From Actinomadura sp. K4S16 (GTDB lineage: Bacteria; Actinomycetota; Actinomycetes; Streptosporangiales; Streptosporangiaceae), in assembly GCF_008327685.1 (NCBI RefSeq), contig NZ_BDDE01000011.1, positions 1 to 64,000 of the forward strand: DNA of 64,000 nt, in the 5' to 3' direction. Within the stretch, counting starts at the first letter, position 1, and each line of letters opens with the position of its first letter. Position numbers and translations under genes: made by a program. This document shows positions 1 through 8,265 of this stretch, one piece after another. The notes under the pieces are model-generated. The model was not told where the DNA came from. It saw only the letters and a list, made by a program, of their open reading frames with translations, and did no database searches.

Positions 1-8
1 TTGAATTG

Positions 9-47
9 GTCGAGGGTCGCCCCGGATTGTGCGGGGCGGCCCTCGAC
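9..47. terminator. Strong hairpin upstream of the TPR gene
   Basis: Two 16-nt arms (9-24 and 32-47) pair with one G-T wobble around a 7-nt loop. There is no T-run on the right; on the left the flank is AT-rich (TTGAATTG). It could be the terminator of a gene lying left of the window, or act in both directions. The gene it serves is outside the window, so the role is inference. Confidence 0.5.
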
Positions 48-104
48 GCATGTCGTGGCCAGGCCAAAGTAGGCTGAAGAGTCCACCGAACCACATCAAG
101 AACA

Positions 105-2360
105 GTGACGGACGTGATGAGCGCGGAAGAGGACGGCCGCGGCGACGACAGCCGCGAGCGGCGGGGCGACAACGGGCGGCGGAACACGCCGGCCCGGCGT
201 GGGGGCGGTTCCCGCGGCGGCCAGGGAGGGCCCGGGGCCCGCAAGGGCGGTGGTCCTCGCGGCGGGGCGTTCCGCGCCGGTGGCCCGCAGGGCGGGCGCG
301 GCCGTCCTGGCGGCGGGCAGGAGCGGGACGCGCGCGGTAAGCGCGATGACCGCAAGCCCGGCCGCCCTTTCAAGCGTTCCGAGGAGGGGCGTCCCGAATC
401 CCGTGAGGGCCGCTCGGACAGTCGCTTCGGCGGCCAGCGCGGCGGTGAGCGCAGAGACACCCGGTTCTCGGGCCAGCGCGGCGAGCGCAAGGAAGGCCGG
501 TTCTCCGGTCAGGGCGGCGAGCGTCGGGACAGCCGACCCTCTGGTCAGGGCGGTGAGCGCCGGGACAGTCGATTCTCGGGCCAGCGCGATGAGCGTCGGG
601 ACAGTCGGTTCTCCGGGCAGCGCGGTGAGCGCAAGGAGGGCCGGTTCTCGGGCCAAGGCGGCGAGCGTCGGGACAGCCGTTTCTCCGGCCAGCGCGATGA
701 GCGTCGGGACGGTCGGCCCTCTGGCCAGGGTGGCGAGCGTCGGGACAGCCGTTTCTCCGCGCAGCGTGGCGAGCGCAAGGAAGGCCGGTTCTCCGGTCAG
801 GGCGGTGAGCGTCGCGACAGCCGGTTCTCGGGCCAGCGCGAGGAGCGTCGGGACAGCGGCTTCTCCGGGCAGCGCGGTGAGCGCAGGGACAATCGTTTCT
901 CTGGGCAGCGCGGCGAGCGGCGGGAAGGGCGGCCCTTCGAGAGCCGCGGGCCCCGCGCGGGCCAGGGCGGCGGGCCGCGCCGTGAAGGGCGTCCCGGCGG
1001 GTTCCAGGGCCGCGGCGGTCAGGGCGAGCGGCGCACTGAGGGGCGTCCTCAGGACCGTCCGTTCCGGGGCCGCCGTGATGACCGCGACGACCGCCGTACG
1101 GGCGGGCAGCGGTTCGAAGGCCGACGCGAAGGGCGTCCCGGAGACCGTGAGAAGCCGTTCAAGGGCCGCGGCGGGCCGCGGCGCCCCCAGGACGGCGGGC
1201 GCTCCTACGGACCGCCTCGCGATCGCGGGGAACGGCCCGCACGGTACGAGGAGCGTGAGCGGCCGGCGCCCAAGCACGACGATCCGCTGCTGCCCGAGGA
1301 CGTCACCGGCGACGAGCTGGACGTCGAGGCGCGCGAGGAGCTGCGCACCCTGCCGAAGGAGCTGGCGACGAAGGTCGCCCGGCACTTGGTGATGGCGGGC
1401 CGCCTCGCCGAGGACGAGCCGGAGCAGTCCTACCGGCACGCCAAGGCGGCGCGGCGGCTCGCGTCCCGCGTCGGGATCGTCCGGGAGGCCGCCGGGATCG
1501 CGGCGTACCACGCGGGAGAGTGGGCGGAGGCGCTCGCCGAGCTGCGGGCCGCGCGGCGGCTGGGCGCCGGCGACCACTCCTACCTGCCACTGATGGCCGA
1601 CTGCGAGCGCGGTCTCGGGCGGCCCGAGCGCGCCCTCGACCTGATCAAGTCGCCGGAGGCGGAGAAGCTCGACCCGATGGGGCGCGTCGAACTGCGCATC
1701 GTGGAGTCGGGCGTGCGGCGCGACATGGGCCAGACCGACGCGGCCGTGGTCACCCTGCAGATCCCCGAACTGCGCGACCGGCGGCTCCGCCCGTGGTCGG
1801 TGCGGCTGTTCTACGCCTACGCGGACGCGCTCGTCGAGGCGGGACGCGAAAGCGAGGCGTCCGACTGGTTCGCGCGGGCCGCCGCTGCCGACCGGGACGG
1901 GGACACCGACGCCGCCGAACGGTACGCCGAACTCGAAGGCCTCCACATCCTCGACACCGAGGAGGAGGACACCGACGACGTCCATATGGAGGAGACCCAC
2001 GACGTTGCGGTGGAGGACACTCACGACCTCCAGGCCGAGGAGAGCGACGAAGTTCAGGCGGATGAGGCCGACGGCGCCCAGGCAGGGGAGGCCGACGGCG
2101 TCCAGGCAGGGGAGATCGACGGTGTTCAGGCCGAGGATGCCGTAGAGGCGGGGGAGACCGAGCCTGTCGACGTGCCCGAGGCCGAACACGGTGACGCGGA
2201 GGAGCCGCGGGAGCCGGGCGAGGCGTCGGCCACGGACATCGAGTTCCGGCCCGCCGAGCCCGAGGTGCGGGAGACGACGGACGAGAGCGCCCCGCAGGCC
2301 CCGATGCTGTTCCTGGAGCCGAGGCAGGCCGACGAGGAGCGGCCAGCGCCGGAGGAATGA
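105..2360 (+). CDS. RG-rich, TPR-containing protein with acidic tail
   Basis: A 751-residue protein in three parts. Residues 1 to about 390 are low-complexity and rich in Gly, Arg, Glu, Gln and Ser, including 14 repeats of about 12 residues (GQRGERRDSRFS type, residues 110-278). Residues about 413-612 are helical TPR-like repeats. Residues 615-751 are very acidic with VQAGEADG-like repeats. TPR proteins sit at this place in the conserved actinobacterial tyrS-tlyA region (Rv1691 in M. tuberculosis). The basic RG tract suggests RNA or nucleic acid binding and the opposite charges of the two ends may allow self-association; both are inference. The GTG at 105 has no good Shine-Dalgarno; GTG 114 and ATG 117 are alternatives. 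Confidence 0.85.
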   Translation: MTDVMSAEEDGRGDDSRERRGDNGRRNTPARRGGGSRGGQGGPGARKGGGPRGGAFRAGGPQGGRGRPGGGQERDARGKRDDRKPGRPFKRSEEGRPESREGRSDSRFGGQRGGERRDTRFSGQRGERKEGRFSGQGGERRDSRPSGQGGERRDSRFSGQRDERRDSRFSGQRGERKEGRFSGQGGERRDSRFSGQRDERRDGRPSGQGGERRDSRFSAQRGERKEGRFSGQGGERRDSRFSGQREERRDSGFSGQRGERRDNRFSGQRGERREGRPFESRGPRAGQGGGPRREGRPGGFQGRGGQGERRTEGRPQDRPFRGRRDDRDDRRTGGQRFEGRREGRPGDREKPFKGRGGPRRPQDGGRSYGPPRDRGERPARYEERERPAPKHDDPLLPEDVTGDELDVEAREELRTLPKELATKVARHLVMAGRLAEDEPEQSYRHAKAARRLASRVGIVREAAGIAAYHAGEWAEALAELRAARRLGAGDHSYLPLMADCERGLGRPERALDLIKSPEAEKLDPMGRVELRIVESGVRRDMGQTDAAVVTLQIPELRDRRLRPWSVRLFYAYADALVEAGRESEASDWFARAAAADRDGDTDAAERYAELEGLHILDTEEEDTDDVHMEETHDVAVEDTHDLQAEESDEVQADEADGAQAGEADGVQAGEIDGVQAEDAVEAGETEPVDVPEAEHGDAEEPREPGEASATDIEFRPAEPEVRETTDESAPQAPMLFLEPRQADEERPAPEE
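432..938 (+). repeat. 36-bp coding tandem repeats in the TPR protein
   Basis: Fourteen in-frame units, the first 39 bp (432-470) and the others 36 bp, starting at 471, 507, 543 and so on to 903. Each encodes a variant of GQ(R/G)(G/D)ERRDSRFS. Units with the KEG variant begin at 471, 615 and 759, so there is also a higher-order period of four units (144 bp). It is a coding minisatellite, likely to vary in copy number by slippage or recombination. Confidence 0.9.
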
Positions 2361-2370
2361 CGGCCGGTAC

Positions 2371-2399
2371 TTGACTGGCGGGTAGGTTTCCCGGATATT
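2371..2399 (+). promoter_or_regulatory. Probable sigma-A-type promoter for the PhoX-like gene
   Basis: TTGACT at 2371-2376 and GATATT at 2394-2399 are 17 bp apart, a near-consensus -35/-10 pair starting just after the stop of the TPR gene and about 65 bp upstream of the ATG at 2466. A GGAG at 2457-2460 serves as ribosome binding site. Called from motif and spacing only. Confidence 0.5.
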
Positions 2400-2465
2400 C
2401 ACGGGACCGCGCCGTTCGGGGGGCCGTCGGACGCGTCCGGCGGTGATCGACTCTTTGGAGTTGCC

Positions 2466-3638
2466 ATGCCCCTGGACCGACGCACGTTCCTGCGCGCCAC
2501 CGCCGTCGCGGGCGGGACGACCGCCTTCTCGGGCGCGCTGTGGCAGCGGGCCTTCGCCTCGGGCCCGGCCCAGCCCGGTCCGAGCCCCTACGGCCCGCTG
2601 CGGCCCGCGGACGGCAACGGGGTGCAGTTGCCGGAGGGGTTCACCAGCCGGGTCGTGGCGCGCTCGCTCCAGCGCGTCGAGGGGACGAGGTACACGTGGC
2701 ATCCCGCCCCGGACGGGGGCGCTTGCTTCCGCGACGGCGACGGCGACGGCTGGATCTATGTCAGCAACTCTGAGGTGCCCGTCGTCGGCGGCGTGTCGGC
2801 CCTGCGGTTCGACGCGTCCGGGAAGGTCGCCTCGGCGTACCGGATCCTGAACGGCACGACGCTGAACTGCTCCGGCGGGGCGACCCCGTGGGGCACGTGG
2901 CTGTCGTGCGAGGAGCACGACCTCGGCCTCGTCCACGAGACGGACCCGCGCGGCCAGAAGGGGGCGGTCGCCCGCCCGGCGCTGGGCCGGTTCAAGCACG
3001 AGGCGGCGGCCTCCGACCCCGAGCGGAAGGTCGTCTACCTCACCGAGGACCAGCCGGACGGCTGCTTCTACAGGTTCCGGCCCCGGACGTGGGGCGACCT
3101 GTCGTCCGGCACGCTCGAAGTGCTGGTCGGCTCCGGGACGGGGCCCGTCCAGTGGGCGAAGGTGCCGAACCCCGAGGTCTGGCTCACACCGACCCGGGAC
3201 CAGGTGGACGGCGCCATGCGCTTCGACGGCGGCGAGGGCTGCTACTACACGCACGGCGTCTGCTACTTCACCACCAAGGGCGACAACCGCGTGTGGGCGT
3301 ACGACGCGGCGGGCGGGCGGCTGGACATCGCCTATGACGACGACCTCGTCACCACAGGCGAGGCCCCGCTGCACGGCGTCGACGCCGTGACCGCGACGGC
3401 GTCCGGTGACCTCTACGTCGCCGAGGACGGCGACAACATGGAGATCAACCTCATCACGACCGGCGGGATCGTGACTCCGTTCCTGCGCGTCGTCGGCCAC
3501 GACGAGTCGGAGATCACCGGGACCGCGTTCAGCCCGGACGGGTCGCGCCTGTACTTCTCCTCCCAGCGCGGCAAGAGCGGGTTCATCGCCGGGACGGACG
3601 GCTGCACCTTCGAGGTGACCGGCCCCTTCCGCCGCTGA
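2466..3638 (+). CDS. Tat-exported PhoX-family (DUF839) protein
   Basis: 390 residues, beginning with a twin-arginine signal (D4-R-R-T-F-L9, then an Ala/Gly-rich hydrophobic stretch ending near ALWQRAFA), so it should be exported folded. The rest is a beta-propeller-like protein of the PhoX/DUF839 family, with typical stretches such as GGATPWGTWLSCEE, VYLTEDQPDGCFYRF, and a C-terminal TGTAFSPDGSRLYFSSQRG. PhoX members are Ca/Fe phosphatases, but this short subgroup is poorly characterised, so phosphatase activity is not shown. It has its own promoter and faces the convergent MBL gene 24 bp away. Confidence 0.85.
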   Translation: MPLDRRTFLRATAVAGGTTAFSGALWQRAFASGPAQPGPSPYGPLRPADGNGVQLPEGFTSRVVARSLQRVEGTRYTWHPAPDGGACFRDGDGDGWIYVSNSEVPVVGGVSALRFDASGKVASAYRILNGTTLNCSGGATPWGTWLSCEEHDLGLVHETDPRGQKGAVARPALGRFKHEAAASDPERKVVYLTEDQPDGCFYRFRPRTWGDLSSGTLEVLVGSGTGPVQWAKVPNPEVWLTPTRDQVDGAMRFDGGEGCYYTHGVCYFTTKGDNRVWAYDAAGGRLDIAYDDDLVTTGEAPLHGVDAVTATASGDLYVAEDGDNMEINLITTGGIVTPFLRVVGHDESEITGTAFSPDGSRLYFSSQRGKSGFIAGTDGCTFEVTGPFRR

Positions 3639-3662
3639 CGGGCCCCGGCGTGCCGGGTGCCG

Positions 3663-4601
3663 TCACGCGTGCCTGCTCAGGGCGTGCATGATCCCGGCGA
3701 CGTTGCTCTCGGTGCTGTTCAGGACCTCGTACTTGGCGGCCAGCTCCGGATCGACGCCGTCCTTGGTGATCGCGTAGCGGTCCCTGGTGCGGTCGACGAC
3801 CATGGCGACGGCGTGGTCCAGGTCGAGGCCCCGGTCGTGGGCGTCCTGGACGGCGTCCACCCAGATGCGCAGTTCCTCCGCGGAGCGCTCCAGCGTGTCC
3901 TGGACCTCCTGCACGGGCCCGTAGTGCGCGAACAGCAGGCGCTGCGGGCCCAGGGACCGGAACTTGCCGAGCGACTCCAGCGCCGTGTCGAGGTCGAAGT
4001 CCGGGGGAGGCGTGGCGGGCCGCACGTCGGCCGTCTCCGGGATGTAGATGCCCGCGGCGTCGCCCACGTAGAGGTCGCCGGTCTGCGAGTCCATCAGCCC
4101 GACGTGGTGCTTGGCGTGGCCGGGGGAGTAGTGCGACTCCAGCCGCCGCCCGCCGCCGAGGTCGATCACGCCGGTGTCCTCGACGGCCCGGATGCGGGCC
4201 GCGTCCGTCGGCTTCAGCTCGCCGAAGAGGGTGTCGAGGCTGTCCCCGTAGACCATGCGGGCGCTGCGCATGAGGCGGGACGGGTCCGCCAGGTGCCGCG
4301 CGCCCTTCTCGTGGACGACGATCTCCGCCCGCGGGTACATCCCGGCGATGTCGCCGACGCCGCCCGCGTGGTCGAGGTGGATGTGCGTCACGACCACGCT
4401 CGCCAGGTCGCCGGGTCCGACGCCCAGTTCCCGCAGCGCGGCCTGCACGACGGGCGCCGAGCCGGACGTTCCCGGCTCCACCAGGCATGGCCGGTCGGAG
4501 AGGATCAGATATCCGGCGGTGATGCCGGAGTACCCGGCCATCCGCGTGTCGATCTCGTAGACGTCTCCGCCGAGCGGCGTGATGGTGGTCGTGGTGTCCA
4601 T
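3663..4601 (-). CDS. MBL-fold metallo-hydrolase
   Basis: 312 residues of the metallo-beta-lactamase fold. The zinc-binding motif is H73-x-H75-x-D77-H78 (THIHLDHAGG), followed by SPGHAKHH and YVGDAAG, which supply the later His and Asp ligands. Start codon ATG at 4601. Cytoplasmic; the substrate cannot be told from sequence. The family includes glyoxalase II-like thioesterases and lactonases. It lies 7 bp downstream of the DUF1015 gene on the same strand and is probably cotranscribed with it. Confidence 0.85.
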   Translation of the reverse strand: MDTTTTITPLGGDVYEIDTRMAGYSGITAGYLILSDRPCLVEPGTSGSAPVVQAALRELGVGPGDLASVVVTHIHLDHAGGVGDIAGMYPRAEIVVHEKGARHLADPSRLMRSARMVYGDSLDTLFGELKPTDAARIRAVEDTGVIDLGGGRRLESHYSPGHAKHHVGLMDSQTGDLYVGDAAGIYIPETADVRPATPPPDFDLDTALESLGKFRSLGPQRLLFAHYGPVQEVQDTLERSAEELRIWVDAVQDAHDRGLDLDHAVAMVVDRTRDRYAITKDGVDPELAAKYEVLNSTESNVAGIMHALSRHA

Positions 4602-4608
4602 TCCCCGA

Positions 4609-5958
4609 TCATGGCCTCCGCGGGGCGTCGGGGTCGAGCAGCCGCAGGACGAGGCCCGTGCGGGGCTTGGGGCCGAACGAGGTCGACTTGCGCGGCACGC
4701 GTTCGCCCCCGCCCGCGATGGCCAGCACGTCCTCCACCCGGAGCGGGTTGAGGATCACGGCCGTTCCGCCGCTGCGCCGGGCGCGGGCGACGGCCGCGGA
4801 CGGGTCGTCGTGCACCACCTCGACGGTGTTCTCGTTCTCCGGGACGCCCCATACGCCGCCGATCAGGAGGTGGTCGAGGACGGCGGTGTCGAGTGCGGAC
4901 CAGCGCGCCGAGTGCCCGGACGGCATGGCGTCGCGCAGGGCGTCCGGGTCCGGGCCCGTGAGCAGGTGGAGGGAGTCGCCGCCGCCGAGGAGGAACGCGG
5001 GACCCTCCGCGCGGGCGAGGGCGCCCAGGGCCGCCTCCTCGTCCGGGAAGGCGGACACGCGGAAGACCTGGCGCGCCTTGTCCAGCGCGACGTCCGGACG
5101 GAGGCCGGGGAGCACGCGGTGGATGGCGCCGAGGTGCGGCGGGTAGCGCGTCGAGTCGACCAGAAGGGCGAGGCCCGCGTCCCAGGGGCCGGGGCCGTCG
5201 CCGGCCGCGTGGCGGCGCGCCTGGAGGGCGCGGTAGGTGGCGTAGCGGTGGTGCCCGTCGGCGATGAGGGCCTGCTTGCCGCGGAGGTCGGCGTCCACCC
5301 GCGCGTGCAGGGCGGGGTCGGTGACGCGCCACAGCCGGTGGGTCAGCCCGTCGTCGGCGTCGAACTCCATCAGCGGCGTCCCGGCCGCGGCGTCGTCGAC
5401 GACGCCGGCCGCGTCGCCGCCGCCCTCGTACACCAGGAAGATCGGCTCCAGGTTGGCGTTCGCCGCCGCCATCAGCGCGAGCCGGTCGCGGACCGGGCCG
5501 GGGAAGACGTTCTCGTGCGGCAGCACGACGCCGTCGGACTCCGCGCGCAGGCCGAGGCCGCCGATCAGGCCGCGCTGCAGGACCGCCGCGCCGCGGGCGG
5601 CCTCGTAGACGTACAGGGCCGGCTCGGGGTCGACGGTCAGCGCGCCGCGCTCCAGCCAGCGGCGCAGCCGCCGGCCGGCCTCGGCGTAGGTCTCCCCGGC
5701 GGCGCGCGGGAGGTTGAGCCGGATGATGTTGTGGCCGCCCTCCGCCAGCAGCCGCAGCGCCGCCGCCTCGTCGATCAGGTCGTACGGCGGCATGGTCACC
5801 GAGGCCAGGTCGCCGGCCACCTCGGGGACGAAGCGGACGCCGCGGAACGGCGCCAACTCCAGGCCGCCGCCCGTGCGCGGAGCCGCCGTCCCGAAGATCC
5901 GTGCGCTGAACTCCTCGGGGTCCAGGCCGGAGGAGAGGTCGTCGTCCACGCTGGGCAT
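4609..5958 (-). CDS. DUF1015 family protein
   Basis: 449 residues starting at the ATG at 5958 (MPSVDDDLSSGLD). The reading frame is open further upstream, but that part overlaps the divergent TPR gene and lacks family similarity. Diagnostic stretches are the N-terminal PFRGVRFVPEVAGDLASV and PPYDLID, and the central ADGHHRYATYRAL, which is the hallmark motif of DUF1015. The biochemical role of the family is not established for actinobacteria. It is divergent from the TPR gene at 6031 (72 bp between starts), and the MBL hydrolase follows. Confidence 0.8.
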   Translation of the reverse strand: MPSVDDDLSSGLDPEEFSARIFGTAAPRTGGGLELAPFRGVRFVPEVAGDLASVTMPPYDLIDEAAALRLLAEGGHNIIRLNLPRAAGETYAEAGRRLRRWLERGALTVDPEPALYVYEAARGAAVLQRGLIGGLGLRAESDGVVLPHENVFPGPVRDRLALMAAANANLEPIFLVYEGGGDAAGVVDDAAAGTPLMEFDADDGLTHRLWRVTDPALHARVDADLRGKQALIADGHHRYATYRALQARRHAAGDGPGPWDAGLALLVDSTRYPPHLGAIHRVLPGLRPDVALDKARQVFRVSAFPDEEAALGALARAEGPAFLLGGGDSLHLLTGPDPDALRDAMPSGHSARWSALDTAVLDHLLIGGVWGVPENENTVEVVHDDPSAAVARARRSGGTAVILNPLRVEDVLAIAGGGERVPRKSTSFGPKPRTGLVLRLLDPDAPRRP

Positions 5959-6030
5959 GCTATTCAGCGGAGGGCGTCCGGAGGCGCGGCGGGTACGGTC
6001 GTAGTGATCGATGTCCGAGGGGAGGTCCAC

Positions 6031-6474
6031 ATGAGTACTCAAGGACCCGGACGGCCGGAGGATTCCCCAGGCGACGACCCGGACGAGCACGCGGCCCCGC
6101 CGCAGGGCGGCGTCTACGAGTGGTACACGCGGGGCCTGGAGCTGCTGCGGGCGGGCAGCGCCGCGGCGGCGCTCCAGCTGCTGACCAGGGCCGCCGAGGC
6201 CGAACCGCAGTCGCACAGCATCCGGGAGGCGCTCGCCCGCGCCCAGTTCGGGGCACGGCAGTTCGACGCGGCCGCCGAGAGCTTCCGCGGGATCGTGGAG
6301 GAGGAGCCCGCCGAGGACTACGCGCGGTTCGGGCTCGGGCTTTCGCTCAGCCGGATGGGCGACTTCGAGGCCGCCGTCGAGCATCTCGCGCTCGCCGCGG
6401 CCATGCGGCCCGAGAACAAGGACTACGCGCGGGCCTTGCAGCACGCCAGAGCCACCCTCGCCGCCCGGCGCTGA
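6031..6474 (+). CDS. Small TPR protein
   Basis: 147 residues. After a disordered, acidic N-terminus (1-30) come three or four TPR-like helix pairs (YEWYTRGLELLRAGSAAAAL, AQFGARQFDAAAESF, LGLSLSRMGDFEAAVEHL). GGAGG at 6021-6025 precedes the ATG by 5 nt and fixes the start. It lies upstream of the HAD phosphatase, in the order seen around Rv1691-Rv1692. Probably a protein-interaction scaffold; partner unknown. Confidence 0.85.
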   Translation: MSTQGPGRPEDSPGDDPDEHAAPPQGGVYEWYTRGLELLRAGSAAAALQLLTRAAEAEPQSHSIREALARAQFGARQFDAAAESFRGIVEEEPAEDYARFGLGLSLSRMGDFEAAVEHLALAAAMRPENKDYARALQHARATLAARR

Positions 6475-6505
6475 CCCGCCCCTTACCCGTTGGTAACAAC
6501 CCCCG

Positions 6506-6511
6506 TACGAT
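6506..6511 (+). promoter_or_regulatory. -10 element for leaderless HAD gene
   Basis: TACGAT fits the actinobacterial TANNNT -10 consensus. Its last T is 8 nt before the ATG at 6519, so transcription would begin at or next to the start codon and the message would be leaderless. No Shine-Dalgarno lies before that ATG, which agrees. A recognisable -35 is lacking. Confidence 0.4.
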
Positions 6512-6518
6512 CCCAGGC

Positions 6519-7532
6519 ATGAGGAGCCCGATGAAAGGCAGCGAACGCCCCCTGAGCGAGGCGTACGACGTCGCCCTGCTCGACCTCGACGGGGTCGTGT
6601 ACGTCGGCCGCAGGCCCGTCCCGGCGGCGGCGGAGTCGCTCGCCAAGGCCCGCGCGGCCGGGCAGCGCCTGGCGTTCGTGACCAACAACGCGTCGCGGAC
6701 GCCGTCGGCGGTCGCCGCGCTGCTAACCGAGGTCGGCGTCCCCGCGGAGGCGGAGGACGTGGTGACCTCGGCCCAGGCCGCCGCCCGGCTGCTGGCCGAG
6801 CGCCTGCCCGCCGGGTCGGAGGTGCTGGTGGTGGGCGGCATGGGCCTGCGCCACGCCCTCTACCAGCAGGGCCTCCGCCCGGTGTCGACGGCGTCGCGGC
6901 GCCCCGCCGCCGTCGTCCAGGGCTACCACCCCGACCTCGGCTACGGGCTGCTGTCCGAAGGCGCGCAGGCGGTCAGCATGGGCGCCCTGTTCGTCGGGTC
7001 CAACGGCGACCTGACCATCCCCGGCGGCGAGGGGCCGCCGCACCCCGGGAACGGAGCCCTCCTCCGCGTGATCAGCTCCGCCACCGGCGTGGAGCCGGTC
7101 GTCACCGGCAAGCCCGAGCGGCCGCTGCACCAGGAGTCGATCCTGCGCACCGGCGCCGAGCGCCCGCTGGTGGTCGGCGACCGCCTCGACACCGACATCG
7201 AGGGCGCCTTCAACGGCGGCGCCGACAGCCTGCTCGTCTTCACCGGCGTCACCGGCCGTCTGCAGGCGCTCACCGCCCCGCCCCACCGGCGCCCCACCTA
7301 TCTCGCGCCCGACCTCTCCGGCCTGCTCGTGCCGCATCCCGAGACCGTCCGGGAGGGCGGCGCCCACCGCTGCGGCGGCTGGACGGCGCAGCGCGACGGC
7401 GGAACGTTCGCGCTCAGCGGATCCGGCGATCCCTACGACGGCCTCCGCGCCCTCGCCTCCGCCGCCTGGGAGAGCGAGGAGCCGCCGCCGGCAGAGGCGT
7501 TCACCGAGGCCCTGGAGACCCTTTCGCTCTGA
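6519..7532 (+). CDS. HAD-IIA family sugar-phosphatase-like hydrolase
   Basis: 337 residues. HAD motif I is D22-L-D24-G-V-V-Y-V-G, motif II is within VTNNASRTP, the Lys is in VTGKPERP, and motif III is VGDRLDTDIEGA: the NagD/phosphoglycolate phosphatase-like subfamily with a C2 cap. It probably dephosphorylates a small phosphorylated metabolite; the substrate is unknown. The C-terminus (about residues 270-337) extends past the catalytic core. ATG 6531 is an alternative start. It belongs to the conserved TPR-HAD-SCP2-tlyA-nadK-recN neighbourhood (Rv1692 position). Confidence 0.88.
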   Translation: MRSPMKGSERPLSEAYDVALLDLDGVVYVGRRPVPAAAESLAKARAAGQRLAFVTNNASRTPSAVAALLTEVGVPAEAEDVVTSAQAAARLLAERLPAGSEVLVVGGMGLRHALYQQGLRPVSTASRRPAAVVQGYHPDLGYGLLSEGAQAVSMGALFVGSNGDLTIPGGEGPPHPGNGALLRVISSATGVEPVVTGKPERPLHQESILRTGAERPLVVGDRLDTDIEGAFNGGADSLLVFTGVTGRLQALTAPPHRRPTYLAPDLSGLLVPHPETVREGGAHRCGGWTAQRDGGTFALSGSGDPYDGLRALASAAWESEEPPPAEAFTEALETLSL

Positions 7533-7560
7533 AGGCCTGGGCCCTGCGGGAAGGCCGCGG

Positions 7561-7902
7561 TCAGAGGAGCTTGCGCAGGCGGAGGAGGTCGAAGATGCTC
7601 GCCTCGATCTTCAGGCGGCCGGCGGTCCACGCCTTGGCCGGGTTCAGCTCGTCGAACGCCATCGCGACGAGGTCGTCGCTCTCCACGGTGAGGCGCACCT
7701 GCGCGGCCCTGGGGTCGTCGTCGTGCTCGAACGGGTCGAGGCCGCCCCCGTGGAGCCGGGTCCGGTAGGCCAGCCCGAGGTCCGCGACACGGCAGCTGAT
7801 CGTCCGCTCGACGACGTGCTCGGCGAGCCGGTCGGCGTCGACCTCCCCCAGGCGCGCCGCGATACGCTCCAGCGCCGCACGGCACTCCTCCTCGTTCGCC
7901 AT
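7561..7902 (-). CDS. SCP2 sterol-binding domain protein
   Basis: 113 residues forming a single SCP2-like domain: an N-terminal helix, a central beta-sheet (ISCRVADLGLAYRTRL, AQVRLTVESDDLVAMAFDE) and a C-terminal helix with WTAGRLKIEASIFDLLRLRKLL, typical of bacterial SCP2 proteins thought to bind lipids or acyl chains. It runs opposite to the surrounding genes, convergent with the HAD gene and divergent from the small ORF at 8014. Ligand unknown. Confidence 0.8.
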   Translation of the reverse strand: MANEEECRAALERIAARLGEVDADRLAEHVVERTISCRVADLGLAYRTRLHGGGLDPFEHDDDPRAAQVRLTVESDDLVAMAFDELNPAKAWTAGRLKIEASIFDLLRLRKLL

Positions 7903-8013
7903 GGTCAGGCCGTTCCCCGTTCGTCCGGCATCGATGTCGTTCAGGGACGGTAGCGTTCATGGTGAGCCGGAGGCGACTCGTCGCGTGCGCTCCGGGAGCA
8001 CTGGGAGGTAAAC

Positions 8014-8265
8014 GTGATGTCCGACGAGGCCGCGGAGGAGCCGGAGTTCCCGGCCGTGCCGCCGCCCGACCCGACCGGCGACCCGCGCGTGGACGCGGCC
8101 GTCGCCCTCCTCGGCGAGCTCGGCGGGCGGCCCGTCCCCGCGCACGTGGAGGTCTTCGAGGACGTCCACCAGCGGCTCCAGGAGCTCCTCGCGGCCGCCG
8201 GCCAGGACGAGCGGCCCGCGCCGCCCCGGCCCGCCTTCCCCGACGCCCTGCGCCCCCGTGAGTAG
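8014..8265 (+). CDS. Small conserved-position hypothetical protein before tlyA
   Basis: 83 residues, acidic and Pro-rich, with one predicted amphipathic helix pair (VDAAVALLGELGG, VEVFEDVHQRLQELLAAA). A GGGAGG at 8003-8008 precedes the GTG at 8014; ATG 8017 is an alternative. The stop overlaps the first codons of tlyA by 8 bp, so the two are translationally coupled. Small ORFs are seen before tlyA in other actinobacteria, but no function is known to me. Confidence 0.7.
   Translation: MMSDEAAEEPEFPAVPPPDPTGDPRVDAAVALLGELGGRPVPAHVEVFEDVHQRLQELLAAAGQDERPAPPRPAFPDALRPRE

Noticed and set aside
432..938. Regular 36-bp repeats suggesting a CRISPR array
   Set aside because: The units are contiguous, with no unique spacers, and encode an in-frame 12-residue protein repeat.
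96..3500. A 1134-codon open frame on the minus strand opposite the RG-rich TPR gene and the PhoX-like gene
   Set aside because: It is a GC-bias artefact: the plus-strand genes have clear domains and ribosome sites, while the minus frame gives low-complexity Ala/Pro/Leu sequence and spans two unrelated genes.
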